From the NCBI RefSeq assembly GCF_042680565.1, contig NZ_JBHUEJ010000015.1, positions 62,001 through 126,000 on the forward strand: 64,000 nt of DNA, read 5' to 3'. A program made the position numbers and the translations under genes. Below the pieces are notes generated by a model. It saw nothing but the letters and a program-made list of their open reading frames with translations. It was not told the origin of the DNA and made no database searches. Each line of letters opens with the position of its first letter. Within the stretch, counting starts at the first letter, position 1. Shown piece by piece: positions 52,524 to 60,692 of the stretch. The DNA comes from Ottowia flava. Its GTDB lineage: Bacteria; Pseudomonadota; Gammaproteobacteria; Burkholderiales; Burkholderiaceae_C.

Positions 52524-53387
52524 ATGAAGCGACCCCGTACAACGCCAGCGTCCACGCTTGCACGGCTCAGCGCCTTGGCGCTCCTGACCGCACTGTCCGC
52601 TTGCGGCGGGGGCGATGACGATGCCACGCCCGTCGAGCCGCCAGCGCCGCAACCCACGTCCAACCTGGCCGACTGCCACAACCCGAGCATGTACAAGGTG
52701 GGCAGTGGTTGGTCGGTGACCTGGGACGTGACAGACACCCGTGCAGTGACAAGTGACGGCGTGATTCCCGTGCGCGAATCCATCACCCACACCGACGTGC
52801 TAGCGCCGCCACCTGAGTGGGGCATGCCCGCTGACGCGGTCCGATGGCGAGATGCGCCCAACAGCATCAACGGTTGGGACAGGCTTCCTGATTGGCAGGG
52901 TCGCTATGTGCGTTTGCACGACGGGGTGGTCGACACGCTGCTGACCGCGCGCTGGGAGTGGCCCACCCGCGCCTTCCCAAACATCGCTTACCACGGCTAT
53001 TTGCCGGGACTGACCGAGCCCATTGGCTTGGCTGCGGGGGAAACCTACGCAAGTCCGGCCGTCACCCAGTACGTCGCTGGTCATTACATTTTTATTGACA
53101 CTAACAACGTGTCGCACGTTCCTGCTCCGCCGCTGGACGGCGGCACTGGCGTTCTTCCTGACAAAGCCACACTGGAAACCACCTACCTCGGCCGCGTGGA
53201 CGTGACCGTGCCCGCCGGAACATTCGCCACCTGCCACGTTCGGCAAACATCCGCGCCGGGCGTGGTACAGGAAAGCTGGCGCGTGGCGGAAGGCCAGTGG
53301 CGCGGCATCACGGTGCAAAGCCGTGAAAGCGGTGACGGCTTCCGCCTTGACCAGCAGGCCCGCGAAATCAGTGCCAACTGGAACTAA
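52524..53387 (+). CDS. Uncharacterised lipoprotein, paralogue 2
   Basis: A 287-residue exported lipoprotein (lipobox L-S-A-C, Cys27; tether GGGDDDATPVEPP). It is paralogous to the preceding gene (NLADCHNPSMYKVGSGWSVT, VLAPPPEWGMP, YLGRVDVTVPAGTFATCHV) but about 30 residues longer, with an extra Thr/Asn/Pro-rich loop around 195-225. The ATG at 52524 has a perfect AAAGGAGG. Its stop is 10 bp before ybeY, so it may share a transcript with ybeY. Confidence 0.75.
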   Translation: MKRPRTTPASTLARLSALALLTALSACGGGDDDATPVEPPAPQPTSNLADCHNPSMYKVGSGWSVTWDVTDTRAVTSDGVIPVRESITHTDVLAPPPEWGMPADAVRWRDAPNSINGWDRLPDWQGRYVRLHDGVVDTLLTARWEWPTRAFPNIAYHGYLPGLTEPIGLAAGETYASPAVTQYVAGHYIFIDTNNVSHVPAPPLDGGTGVLPDKATLETTYLGRVDVTVPAGTFATCHVRQTSAPGVVQESWRVAEGQWRGITVQSRESGDGFRLDQQAREISANWN

Positions 53388-53397
53388 CCCTCCCGTC

Positions 53398-53859
53398 ATG
53401 CCACCCCTGTCCCTGAGCCTCCAGTTCGCCCGCTTCCCCGCTGCGGCCGAGCACCGCGCCGCGCTGCCCCGCCACAGGGTCGCGCGGTACGTACGCTCAG
53501 CGCTCGGCGAGGACGTGCAGGCAGCCGAAATCACCGTACGCATCGTCGATACAGACGAGGGGCAGCAGCTCAACCGCGACTTTCGCGGCAAGGACTACGC
53601 CACCAACGTGCTGACCTTCGACTACAGCGGCGCTCCGGTGGTGGCGGCCGATCTGGTGTTGTGCGCGCCGGTGGTGGCGCGCGAAGCGGCCGAGTTGGGC
53701 AAGCCACTGGCCGAACATTACGCACACCTGCTGGTGCACGGCGCGTTGCACGCCCAAGGGTGGGACCACGAAACGGGCGATGAAGACGCCGAGGCCATGG
53801 AAGCGCGCGAAACCGAGATCCTGGCGGCGCTGGGCATCGCTGGCCCCTACGCGAAGTGA
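53398..53859 (+). CDS. ybeY: Endoribonuclease / rRNA maturation factor YbeY
   Basis: A 153-residue zinc endoribonuclease involved in 16S rRNA 3' maturation and ribosome quality control. The zinc site is HLLVHGALHAQGWDH, the HGxLHxxGxDH pattern of the family; DFRGKDYATNVLTFDY is also typical. It normally follows phoH; here two lipoprotein genes intervene. The ATG at 53398 begins at the first conserved strand. Confidence 0.94.
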   Translation: MPPLSLSLQFARFPAAAEHRAALPRHRVARYVRSALGEDVQAAEITVRIVDTDEGQQLNRDFRGKDYATNVLTFDYSGAPVVAADLVLCAPVVAREAAELGKPLAEHYAHLLVHGALHAQGWDHETGDEDAEAMEARETEILAALGIAGPYAK

Positions 53860-53902
53860 GCATTTCACGGGCATCGCTCGTGGGCCCAGGTCAGCCTTGA
53901 AG

Positions 53903-53957
53903 TCCTGAATGCATAGCTGCCCGCGCCCGTCCCGTGGGGCTTGCAGCCGGATTTCGC
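53903..53957 (+). repeat. Dispersed repeat copy downstream of ybeY
   Basis: AATGCATAGCTGCCCGCGCC, then GTCCCGTGGGGCTTGCAGCC, then GGATTTCG. It is the first of two copies in the ybeY/dbpA convergent gap. Confidence 0.65.
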
Positions 53958-54024
53958 CCCTCAGCGATCAGCCAGTCTGGCGCATCGCGACGAAGCGCTG
54001 CGCCCGACGGGCTGCCCGCAACGA

Positions 54025-54080
54025 ACTATGGATTCGATAGCTGGCCGCGCCCGCCCCGCGCGGCCAGGCGGCCAATTCGG
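54025..54080 (+). repeat. Second dispersed repeat copy downstream of ybeY
   Basis: ATTCGATAGCTGGCCGCGCC followed by CGCCCCGCGCGGCCAGG. It is a GC-rich variant about 120 bp from the previous copy and in the same orientation. Confidence 0.6.
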
Positions 54081-54113
54081 CTCAAATTCTGCCGAAGGCC
54101 CCTTGGCCGAGCC

Positions 54114-55514
54114 TCAGAGCAGCCGCGCCCTGACGCTCTTGCCCTTGACCCGGCCCGCATTCAACCGGGCGCAGGCTTCGCTGGCGATGGCGCGGTCCAC
54201 GGCGACGTAGGTTGAAAAATCGTTGACGCTGATCTTGCCGACCTGCTCGCGGGCGTAGCCGAAGTCGGCACACATGGCGCCCATCACGTCGCCGGCGCGG
54301 ATCTTCTCCTTGCGTCCGCCCACGATCTGGATGGTGGACATGGGCGGCACCAGTTCGCCGCCGGGCGCAGGCTTCAGCTCGGCCAGCGGGTGAAACGTGG
54401 ACGCCCGCCCCTGCAGCTGCTCGATGCGGCCGACGCTGCCCATCTCGTCCATGCTGACGAGGTTGAGCGCCAGGCCTTCGGCGTCGCCGCGGCCGGTGCG
54501 GCCGATGCGGTGGATGTGCACCTCGGCATCGGGCGTCACGTCCACGTTGATGACGGCGGGCAGATCGGCGATGTCCAGCCCGCGCGCGGCGACGTCGGTG
54601 GCGACCAGCACGCTGCAGGAGCGGTTGGCGAACTGCACGAGCACTTCGTCACGCTCGCGTTGCTCCAGCTCGCCATACAGCGCCAGTGCGCTGAAGCCCT
54701 GCGCCTGCAGCGCGCTGGCGATGGCGCGCACCTGCTGCTTGGTATTGGCGAAGATCAGCGTCGATTCGGGCCGGAAGTGCAGGAGCAATTGGGCGACGGC
54801 GGCGGCTTTCTGGCCCGATTCGACCTCGTACCAGCGCTGCTCGATCTTGCCGGCGCTGTGCTGGGCGGCCACCTTCACCATCTCGGGCTGGCGCATGAAG
54901 CGCGCTGCCAGCTTGGCGATGCCGTCCGGGTAGGTGGCCGAAAACAGCAGCGTCTGCCGGTCGGCCGGGCACTGCCGCACCACGGTTTCGATGTCGGCCA
55001 GAAAGCCCATGTCGAGCATGCGATCGGCCTCGTCGAGCACCAGCGTCTTGAGCTGGCCGATGTCGAGCGCGCCGCGCTCCATCAGGTCCATCACGCGGCC
55101 GGGCGTGCCAACCACGACGTGGGCACCGTTTTCCAGCGTGGCGATCTGGTTGCGCGAGGGCACACCGCCGTAGACGGTGACGACCTTGATGTTGTCCTGC
55201 GCGCGCGCCAGGCGGCGGATCTCGGTGGCGACCTGGTCGGCCAGTTCGCGCGTGGGGCACAGCACGAGCGCCTGGATGCCAAACCAGCGCGGGTTGAGCT
55301 TGTCCAGCAAGGGCAGACCGAACGCCACCGTCTTGCCGCTGCCGGTGCTGGCCTGGGCGATCAGGTCCTTGCCCTGCAGGGTGAGCGGCAGGCTGGCGGC
55401 CTGGATGGGCGTCATCTGCAGGTAGCCGAGCTGCTGCAGGTTGTCCTGCATGGCCGGCTGCAAGGGCAGCACGCTGAACGTCGCGGCTGCGCCGGTAGGA
55501 GCGGTTGAATTCAT
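54114..55514 (-). CDS. dbpA: ATP-dependent RNA helicase DbpA
   Basis: A 466-residue DEAD-box helicase for 50S ribosomal subunit assembly. Walker A ASTGSGKT (55-62), DEAD (161-164), SAT in LLFSATYPDG and the helicase-C block HRIGRTGRG are in order. The C-terminal domain (about 390-466, IQIVGGRKEKIRAGDVMGAM) is the DbpA RNA-binding domain that recognises 23S rRNA hairpin 92, which separates it from RhlE and SrmB. Confidence 0.94.
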   Translation of the reverse strand: MNSTAPTGAAATFSVLPLQPAMQDNLQQLGYLQMTPIQAASLPLTLQGKDLIAQASTGSGKTVAFGLPLLDKLNPRWFGIQALVLCPTRELADQVATEIRRLARAQDNIKVVTVYGGVPSRNQIATLENGAHVVVGTPGRVMDLMERGALDIGQLKTLVLDEADRMLDMGFLADIETVVRQCPADRQTLLFSATYPDGIAKLAARFMRQPEMVKVAAQHSAGKIEQRWYEVESGQKAAAVAQLLLHFRPESTLIFANTKQQVRAIASALQAQGFSALALYGELEQRERDEVLVQFANRSCSVLVATDVAARGLDIADLPAVINVDVTPDAEVHIHRIGRTGRGDAEGLALNLVSMDEMGSVGRIEQLQGRASTFHPLAELKPAPGGELVPPMSTIQIVGGRKEKIRAGDVMGAMCADFGYAREQVGKISVNDFSTYVAVDRAIASEACARLNAGRVKGKSVRARLL

Positions 55515-55551
55515 GGGGCGCGATTATCCGGGCGGCGCCCCAGCCGGGCGC

Positions 55552-56001
55552 TCAGGGTGCGGGCGGCAGCCGCATCGGGATCGTGACCGGCCCGTCGTTG
55601 ACCAGCGCGACCTGCATGTCGGCGCCGAACTCGCCGGTGGCCACGATCGGGTGCGCGGCGCGCGCCTGCTGCACGAAATACGCGTACAGCTGGCGCCCCA
55701 ACTCGGGCGGCGCCGCAGCGGTGAAGCTGGGCCGGTTGCCGCCAGACGTGTCGGCCGCCAGCGTGAACTGGCTGACGATCAGCAGGCCGCCACGCACGTC
55801 CTGCACGCTGCGGTTCATCTTGCCGGCCTCGTCGCTGAAGATGCGCAGCTTCAGTACCTTGGCCAGCAGCTTGTCGGCGATGGCTTCGGTGTCACCGTGC
55901 TCGGCGCAGAGGAGCAACAACAGGCCCTGGTCGATCTGGCCGGATATGCGCCCTGCGATGGTGACGCTGGCCTGGGAAACACGCTGGATGAGGGCCTGCA
56001 T
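55552..56001 (-). CDS. dtd: D-aminoacyl-tRNA deacylase
   Basis: A 149-residue DTD that hydrolyses D-aminoacyl-tRNAs. The signature SQFTLAAD and the C-terminal NDGPVTIPM (the NxGPVT motif) form the chirality-checking pocket; the N-terminal MQALIQRVSQASVTI is typical. It lies upstream of dbpA on the same strand with a 37 bp gap. Confidence 0.94.
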   Translation of the reverse strand: MQALIQRVSQASVTIAGRISGQIDQGLLLLLCAEHGDTEAIADKLLAKVLKLRIFSDEAGKMNRSVQDVRGGLLIVSQFTLAADTSGGNRPSFTAAAPPELGRQLYAYFVQQARAAHPIVATGEFGADMQVALVNDGPVTIPMRLPPAP

Positions 56002-56045
56002 TTTCGGCTATCGTGCGCTCGTCAAAAATGAATTCAGGAGTATGC

Positions 56046-56579
56046 ATGAGCTTGAAGAACCAACTGCTGCGGGCCTTGGCCGCGCTGGCCGTGGCGCACG
56101 CCGCCCTGTGGGCGACCAGCGCGGCGCAGGCGCAAAACAATTCGCGCGAGGCAGCCGAAGCCGTGCGCAAGCACCGTGCCGAACAAGGCGCCTCGGCGCG
56201 ACAGGCCAAGCCCGCGCCCGAGCCTGCCCGGAAGTCCTGGCGCGGTGACGCGTACCGCTCCGGCGCCAATCCCAATGCCGACCCGCGCGCCAGCCTCAAG
56301 AGCTGCATGGACCACTCGGGCATGAACATGGCCGCGCGCGACCGCTGCATGCGCCAACACTGCGAAGGCCGCTGGGGCCAGGGCGATTGCCCGAACCAGG
56401 GCGGTGACCTGCTTGACCGCTCGGGCGCCAACGACCGCACCCCGCTGGGCCGCTGCCTGAAGGAAGCCGGCGCCAACCCGTTCAAGCGCGACGGCTGCGG
56501 CTGGCGCCACTGCAACAACAAGTGGGACACGCCCGAATGCGCCGCGATCAAACCGCGCGGCACCCCTTCGGCCCAGTGA
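56046..56579 (+). CDS. Periplasmic protein with duplicated four-Cys motif
   Basis: A 177-residue exported protein. The signal peptide is cleaved probably after A-Q-A (residue 29). Two units follow with cysteines at 87, 101, 106, 115 and at 137, 151, 156, 165, so both have the spacing C-x13-C-x4-C-x8-C. Shared residues include RDRCMRQHC/RDGCGWRHC and a Trp before the last Cys. I recognise no known family. Disulphide pairing or metal binding in the periplasm is plausible. Start ATG at 56046 places the hydrophobic core immediately after Lys4. Confidence 0.78.
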   Translation: MSLKNQLLRALAALAVAHAALWATSAAQAQNNSREAAEAVRKHRAEQGASARQAKPAPEPARKSWRGDAYRSGANPNADPRASLKSCMDHSGMNMAARDRCMRQHCEGRWGQGDCPNQGGDLLDRSGANDRTPLGRCLKEAGANPFKRDGCGWRHCNNKWDTPECAAIKPRGTPSAQ

Positions 56580-56605
56580 CGCAGGCGGGGCGCCAAGCCC
56601 CGCGC

Positions 56606-57643
56606 TCAGTGCCGATGGGCGTGGCCCAGCCCCATCGGCACCGTGCCTTCGTCGGTGGGCGCCGCTTCGCCCAGCTCGGTCAGCGGCTCCACCCCCAGCG
56701 GCAGCAGCTGAATGCTGACCTGCAGGCCAGGCACCGCGTCCAGCAAGGCCTGCTCGACGCGCGCACGCATCGCCGCGGCACGGCCCAGGCTCCAGTCGGC
56801 CGGCAGGTGGAGGTGCATGCTCAGGAAATGGCGCTGGCCGGCGCGGCGCGACAGCACATGGTCGATGCGCACCGGGTTGGCGTGGCCGGGCGCCGTGACG
56901 CCCCCTGCCCCGGTGGCGCGCGCGACATTGCCAGGGCTGTCACCTGACGGTTGCAAAAAGCCCGCCAGCACCGCATCGACCTTGGCCTGCACCTGCGGCT
57001 CGGCCGCGGCGTCCATCAGGCCTTGCGACGAGCGCCAGATCAGCCGCCCGCCCTCGCGCAGGATGTTGAGCGCCACGCCGATCGCCACCAGCGGGTCCAG
57101 CCACAACCAGCCAGTCAGCCCCGCCAGCACCAGGCCGATGACGACACCGGCCGAGGTCCAGACATCGGTCAGCAGGTGCTTGGCATCGGCTTCCAGCGCG
57201 ATGGAGCGGTGCGTGCGCGATGCGCGCAGCATGATCCAGGCGAGCACGCCGTTCAGCACCGAACTGGCGACCGACAGCGCCATGCCCCAACCCAGTTGCT
57301 CCAGCGGCTGCGGGTGCCAGAAGCGCGGCAGTGCCGCCCAGACGATGGCGGCGGCCGCACCGAGGATCAGGATGCCCTCGAAGCCGGACGAAAAATACTC
57401 CGCCTTGCTGTGGCCGAACGGGTGGTCCTCGTCGGCCGGGCGCGCGGCCACAGTGACCATCCACAGCCCGAACACGGCGGCCGCCAGGTTGACGAAGGAC
57501 TCCAGCGCGTCGGACAGCAGGCCGACCGAGCCGGTCAGCCACCAGGCCAGCGTCTTGAGCGCGATGGTCAGCAGCGCGACCACCACGGACACGCCCATCA
57601 GGCGGGCGGGTGTGATCCAGCGACGAAGCGATTCGATGGGCAT
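56606..57643 (-). CDS. Cation diffusion facilitator (CDF) family transporter
   Basis: A 345-residue membrane antiporter for divalent metals. The metal sites are SDALESFVN in helix 2 and DAKHLLTDVWTS in helix 5, with DEDHPFGHSKAEY between, a pattern of Zn/Fe/Co-type CDFs. The cytoplasmic domain (about 210-345) carries a roughly 40-residue insertion and ends in GLGHAHRH, an additional possible metal ligand. Metal specificity cannot be assigned with certainty. Confidence 0.87.
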   Translation of the reverse strand: MPIESLRRWITPARLMGVSVVVALLTIALKTLAWWLTGSVGLLSDALESFVNLAAAVFGLWMVTVAARPADEDHPFGHSKAEYFSSGFEGILILGAAAAIVWAALPRFWHPQPLEQLGWGMALSVASSVLNGVLAWIMLRASRTHRSIALEADAKHLLTDVWTSAGVVIGLVLAGLTGWLWLDPLVAIGVALNILREGGRLIWRSSQGLMDAAAEPQVQAKVDAVLAGFLQPSGDSPGNVARATGAGGVTAPGHANPVRIDHVLSRRAGQRHFLSMHLHLPADWSLGRAAAMRARVEQALLDAVPGLQVSIQLLPLGVEPLTELGEAAPTDEGTVPMGLGHAHRH

Positions 57644-57713
57644 GGGCCGATTGTCGGGCGGGCGCGCACGCCAACCCTTGCGCCAGGCTTAGCAAGTTCC
57701 TTACAAGCCGCTA

Positions 57714-57756
57714 ACCCTTGACAGATCTGCGCAAGCAGCTCCTGATACCAGAGCAA
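57714..57756 (-). repeat. Dispersed repeat copy upstream of the CDF gene
   Basis: AACCCTTGACAGATCTGCGC then AAGCAGCTCCTGATACC on + is the complement of the core. The rest of the gap 57644-57884 shows no gene. Confidence 0.7.
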
Positions 57757-57884
57757 ATACCCGCACAGCAGCGCTCTGAACGCGCCTGAGTCGCATTCCC
57801 CAGGCGGCTGTGCGCGGGCCGACTGAGACTGCGCCCGGCGCGCGGCGGCAGGTGCGCCACCTCGCGGGCACCGCCGACGGCGTC

Positions 57885-58796
57885 TCAGGCACCGGTCAAC
57901 GCGTACAGGCCATCGGCCTCTAGCCGCACCTCGCCAGCGTCGACCAGGCCGTCCAGGTGCTGCGCGATGGTGCGCCGCTCGGCCGGAAAGACCCAGGGCA
58001 CGGCCGCGCCGGGCGGGTACAGCACGCCGCGCCGCGCCAAATCGTCCAGCGTGTGCGGGCGCTCGCGCAGGTAGCCGATCAGCTGATCGTCGTGTTCGGC
58101 GATGCGGGTGGCAAAACGGTCCAGCGCGCGCACGAATTCGGCGCGGTCGGTCAGCACGCCCTTGTGGTGCGAGGTGACCCACACGCGCGCGTCCAGCTCG
58201 CGCACGCGCTGGAGGCTTTGCTGAAACAGCACCAGGCTGGACGTGGCGTCGCCGTAGTACGGGCCAAAGCCGGTCAAATCGATGTCGCCGATGAAGGCGA
58301 CGCCTTCGCTTTCTTCCACCAGTGCGCAGTGGCCAGACGTGTGGCCAGGCAGGTGGTGCGCGCGCACGCGCACGCCGCCGCCCAGCTCCCACACGGCACC
58401 GTCGGCGTAGGCGGTGGCGTCGGGCCGCGGCACCCAGTGGTGGCTGCGTTCGATGAAGGGGCGCAGCTCGGTCATCACCTCGGGCGTGTAGCCGTAGTGC
58501 GCGCACAGGCCTTCCCACGATTGAGCCGCCGCCAGATCGGCCGCGTGCACCTGCACCGGCGTATGCGGGACGCGGTGCAGGCCGGCGGTGTGGTCTTCGT
58601 GCACGTGGCCGAGGATGACCAGGTCGGCCTCGTCGAACTCGGGCCCGATGCGGTTGGCGACCAGCGGCGTGTCGAACGCCACGCGCATGTCCGCGCCCTG
58701 GACGATGACCTGGTTGCCGTCCGGGTGCTTGCCCGACTTGTCGCCAAAGTGTACGGCCACCGGGCCGAAGCGCTGAACAGGAGGTGCCGTCTGCAT
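57885..58796 (-). CDS. Metallo-beta-lactamase-fold hydrolase
   Basis: A 303-residue MBL-fold hydrolase. The metal motif is GHVHEDHTAG (HxHxDH), followed by HHLPGHTSGHCAL and the bridging Asp in AFIGDIDLTGFGP. A C-terminal winged-helix-like part (TIAQHLDGLVDAGEVRLEADG) follows, as in LACTB2-type hydrolases. Substrate unknown. The ATG at 58794-58796 was preferred because the sequence upstream is Arg-rich and not conserved-looking. It is divergent from the kinase gene. Confidence 0.82.
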   Translation of the reverse strand: MQTAPPVQRFGPVAVHFGDKSGKHPDGNQVIVQGADMRVAFDTPLVANRIGPEFDEADLVILGHVHEDHTAGLHRVPHTPVQVHAADLAAAQSWEGLCAHYGYTPEVMTELRPFIERSHHWVPRPDATAYADGAVWELGGGVRVRAHHLPGHTSGHCALVEESEGVAFIGDIDLTGFGPYYGDATSSLVLFQQSLQRVRELDARVWVTSHHKGVLTDRAEFVRALDRFATRIAEHDDQLIGYLRERPHTLDDLARRGVLYPPGAAVPWVFPAERRTIAQHLDGLVDAGEVRLEADGLYALTGA

Positions 58797-58881
58797 CTTG
58801 GGTATCGTAGCGGCGGTGCCGCGCAGCGCGCACCGCCTGCGCGACACCGCTGCCCTCACGCCCCCCATCCCCCTACCCGCC

Positions 58882-59883
58882 ATGACGCTCGACATCGCCC
58901 AATCCACCCCCACCGCCGCCGCGATGGCGCGCTGGGTGGAGCGCGCCTGGGACCTGGGGCCGGTGGTCGGGGGCGAATTCCTGCGGCGCAGCTTCAACCA
59001 GGTCTACCGGATCGACTTCGCCAGCGGCCAGCGCGCGGTGGCGCGCCTGTCGTCCGAACGGCCGCGCGGGCCAGCCAACACCGCGTTTGAAGCCGCGCTG
59101 CACCAACACCTGGCGGCGCAAGGCTGCCCGGTGGTGCGCTGCCTGCCGGCGCGCGGCGGCGCCCACGCGGTCGACGTGCCGCTGCCCGAAGGCCCGCGTC
59201 CGCTGATGCTGTTCGACTATGTGGAAGGCGACTTCACCGGCGAAGCTCCTGAAGACATCGCCGCTTTCGCGCGCGGGCTGGCGGCACTGCACGCGGCCGG
59301 CGCGTCGTACGCCGGGCCGCCCAGCCGCTACGCGCTGGAGTTGCCCGACCTGCTGGACCGCCCGCTGCAAGACCTGCTGCGCGCGCCGACGATGCTGCCC
59401 GAACTGCGCCCTGGCTTCGAGGCCGCGGCCGAGCGCCTGCGCGCACGCCTATCGGCGTTGGAGCCCCTGACCCGGGTGATGGGCCACGGCGACGCGCACG
59501 GTGAAAACAACTTCATGCGCACCAACGCGCAAGGTGAGCCCGAGGCGGTGTTCTTCGACTTCGACGAAGCCGGCCCCGGCTGCCTGGCGTACGAGCTGGC
59601 CATCTACCCCTGGTCCATGTTCCCGCGCATGCCCGACACCGCGCCGAGCGAACGGGTGCTGGCGCGCTGGCGCAGCTTCATCGACGCGTACCGCGCAGTG
59701 CGCCCTTTGAGCGCGGCCGACCAGGCCGCCATCGCCCCCTTCATGGCCGTGCGCCAGTTCTGGCTGCTGGGCGAATACGCCGGCCGCGTGCCGGTCTGGG
59801 GGTCGCAAGCCATGCCGACCATGTACCTGCGCAAGCAGCTGGGCCTGCTGGCGCAGTGGGAGGCGCTGGAACTGCCGTTCTGA
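58882..59883 (+). CDS. Aminoglycoside phosphotransferase-fold kinase
   Basis: A 333-residue kinase of the APH/choline-kinase superfamily. The catalytic loop is MGHGDAHGENNFM (HGDxHxxN) and the Mg motif is FFDFDEAGPG; the N-lobe has VYRIDF and AVARL with the ATP Lys replaced by Arg. The SrkA/RdoA-like arrangement suggests a stress-response Ser/Thr kinase, but the substrate cannot be told. The ATG at 58882 was chosen over an upstream GC-rich extension. Confidence 0.8.
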   Translation: MTLDIAQSTPTAAAMARWVERAWDLGPVVGGEFLRRSFNQVYRIDFASGQRAVARLSSERPRGPANTAFEAALHQHLAAQGCPVVRCLPARGGAHAVDVPLPEGPRPLMLFDYVEGDFTGEAPEDIAAFARGLAALHAAGASYAGPPSRYALELPDLLDRPLQDLLRAPTMLPELRPGFEAAAERLRARLSALEPLTRVMGHGDAHGENNFMRTNAQGEPEAVFFDFDEAGPGCLAYELAIYPWSMFPRMPDTAPSERVLARWRSFIDAYRAVRPLSAADQAAIAPFMAVRQFWLLGEYAGRVPVWGSQAMPTMYLRKQLGLLAQWEALELPF

Positions 59884-59943
59884 GGCGCACGGCGCGGGCG
59901 TCAACAACGTTCGGCGTTCGCTTGGATGGTGCGTGTGGCCGCT

Positions 59944-60012
59944 TCAATCGCTACTGATTTCGCAGCTGTCCGCACAGATCACTGTAGGGCCAACGGCCGA
60001 TTTTGCTTGAAA
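59944..60012 (+). repeat. Dispersed repeat copy, left flank of the GNAT gene
   Basis: CAGCTGTCCGCACAGATC, then TGTAGGGCCAACGGCCGATT, TTGCTTGAAACT. Its 32-nt tail (59983-60014) differs by one base from that at 60613-60644 on the other side of the GNAT gene. Confidence 0.85.
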
Positions 60013-60035
60013 CTCCGAGAACGCTTTGCTCTGCC

Positions 60036-60587
60036 TCAACCCAGCACATCGCCTGGCGCAAAGCTCGCCTCGGGCGCCAGACCGAACGCCGTGGGGTAGC
60101 GCAGCGCGCCGCGCGCCGCCTGGTCGCCGAACGCCAGCGCCTGCACGTGGTCCGCGTACGCCGCCGGCAGGCCCGGCAAGCCAAGGTCGGGCGACGCGGC
60201 GAAGCCAAAGCGCGCGTAGTAGGCCGGGTCGCCCAGCAGCACCGCGCCCGCCGCGCCCTGCGCCCGCAACGCCGCCAGCGCGGCCTGCACCAGCGCCTGT
60301 CCCACGCCCTGGCGCTGCCAGCGCGGATCGACCGCCAGCGGGCCCAGCCCGAACCAGCGGCCGGGCGAGCCCGACAGCCGCACCGGCGATGCGGCGACGT
60401 AGCCAACGCAAGCGCCCGCGCGCACGGCCAGCAGGGACAGGGTGAGCGCGCCGTCCCGCCGCAGCGCACGCACGGTGCGGGCTTCGCTCTGGTCGCTGTG
60501 GGGCACACCAGCGAAGGCGGCGCCGAGCACGTCGTCGATCGCGGGCGCGTCACCGCGCGCTTCGGGGCGGATCTCGGTTGCTATCAA
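60036..60587 (-). CDS. GNAT-family N-acetyltransferase
   Basis: A 183-residue acetyltransferase of the YhbS type. The acetyl-CoA loop is LAVDPRWQRQGVGQALVQA; LLGDPAYYARFGF is the usual YhbS-like block. Substrate unknown. The start is unclear: the first codons lie at the edge of a repeat copy and there is no ATG. A TTG at 60585-60587 gives MIATEIRPEARGDA; the alternative TTG at 60623 lies within the repeat. The gene is bracketed by two nearly identical direct repeats. Confidence 0.78.
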   Translation of the reverse strand: MIATEIRPEARGDAPAIDDVLGAAFAGVPHSDQSEARTVRALRRDGALTLSLLAVRAGACVGYVAASPVRLSGSPGRWFGLGPLAVDPRWQRQGVGQALVQAALAALRAQGAAGAVLLGDPAYYARFGFAASPDLGLPGLPAAYADHVQALAFGDQAARGALRYPTAFGLAPEASFAPGDVLG

Positions 60588-60645
60588 CGCCGTAGCTGCT
60601 TGCGCAGGTGGTTGTAGGGCCAACGGCCGATTTGGCTTGAAACTA
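60578..60645 (+). repeat. Dispersed repeat copy, right flank and start region of the GNAT gene
   Basis: CGTAGCTGCTTGCGCAGGTG followed by GTTGTAGGGCCAACGGCCGA and TTTGGCTTGAAACT is the most complete copy in the window. It covers the 5' end of the GNAT gene. Confidence 0.88.
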
Positions 60646-60692
60646 CCGAAGCCGACACCGCCCCGGCGTCTGGGGCCACGCGGCGCTTGGGC

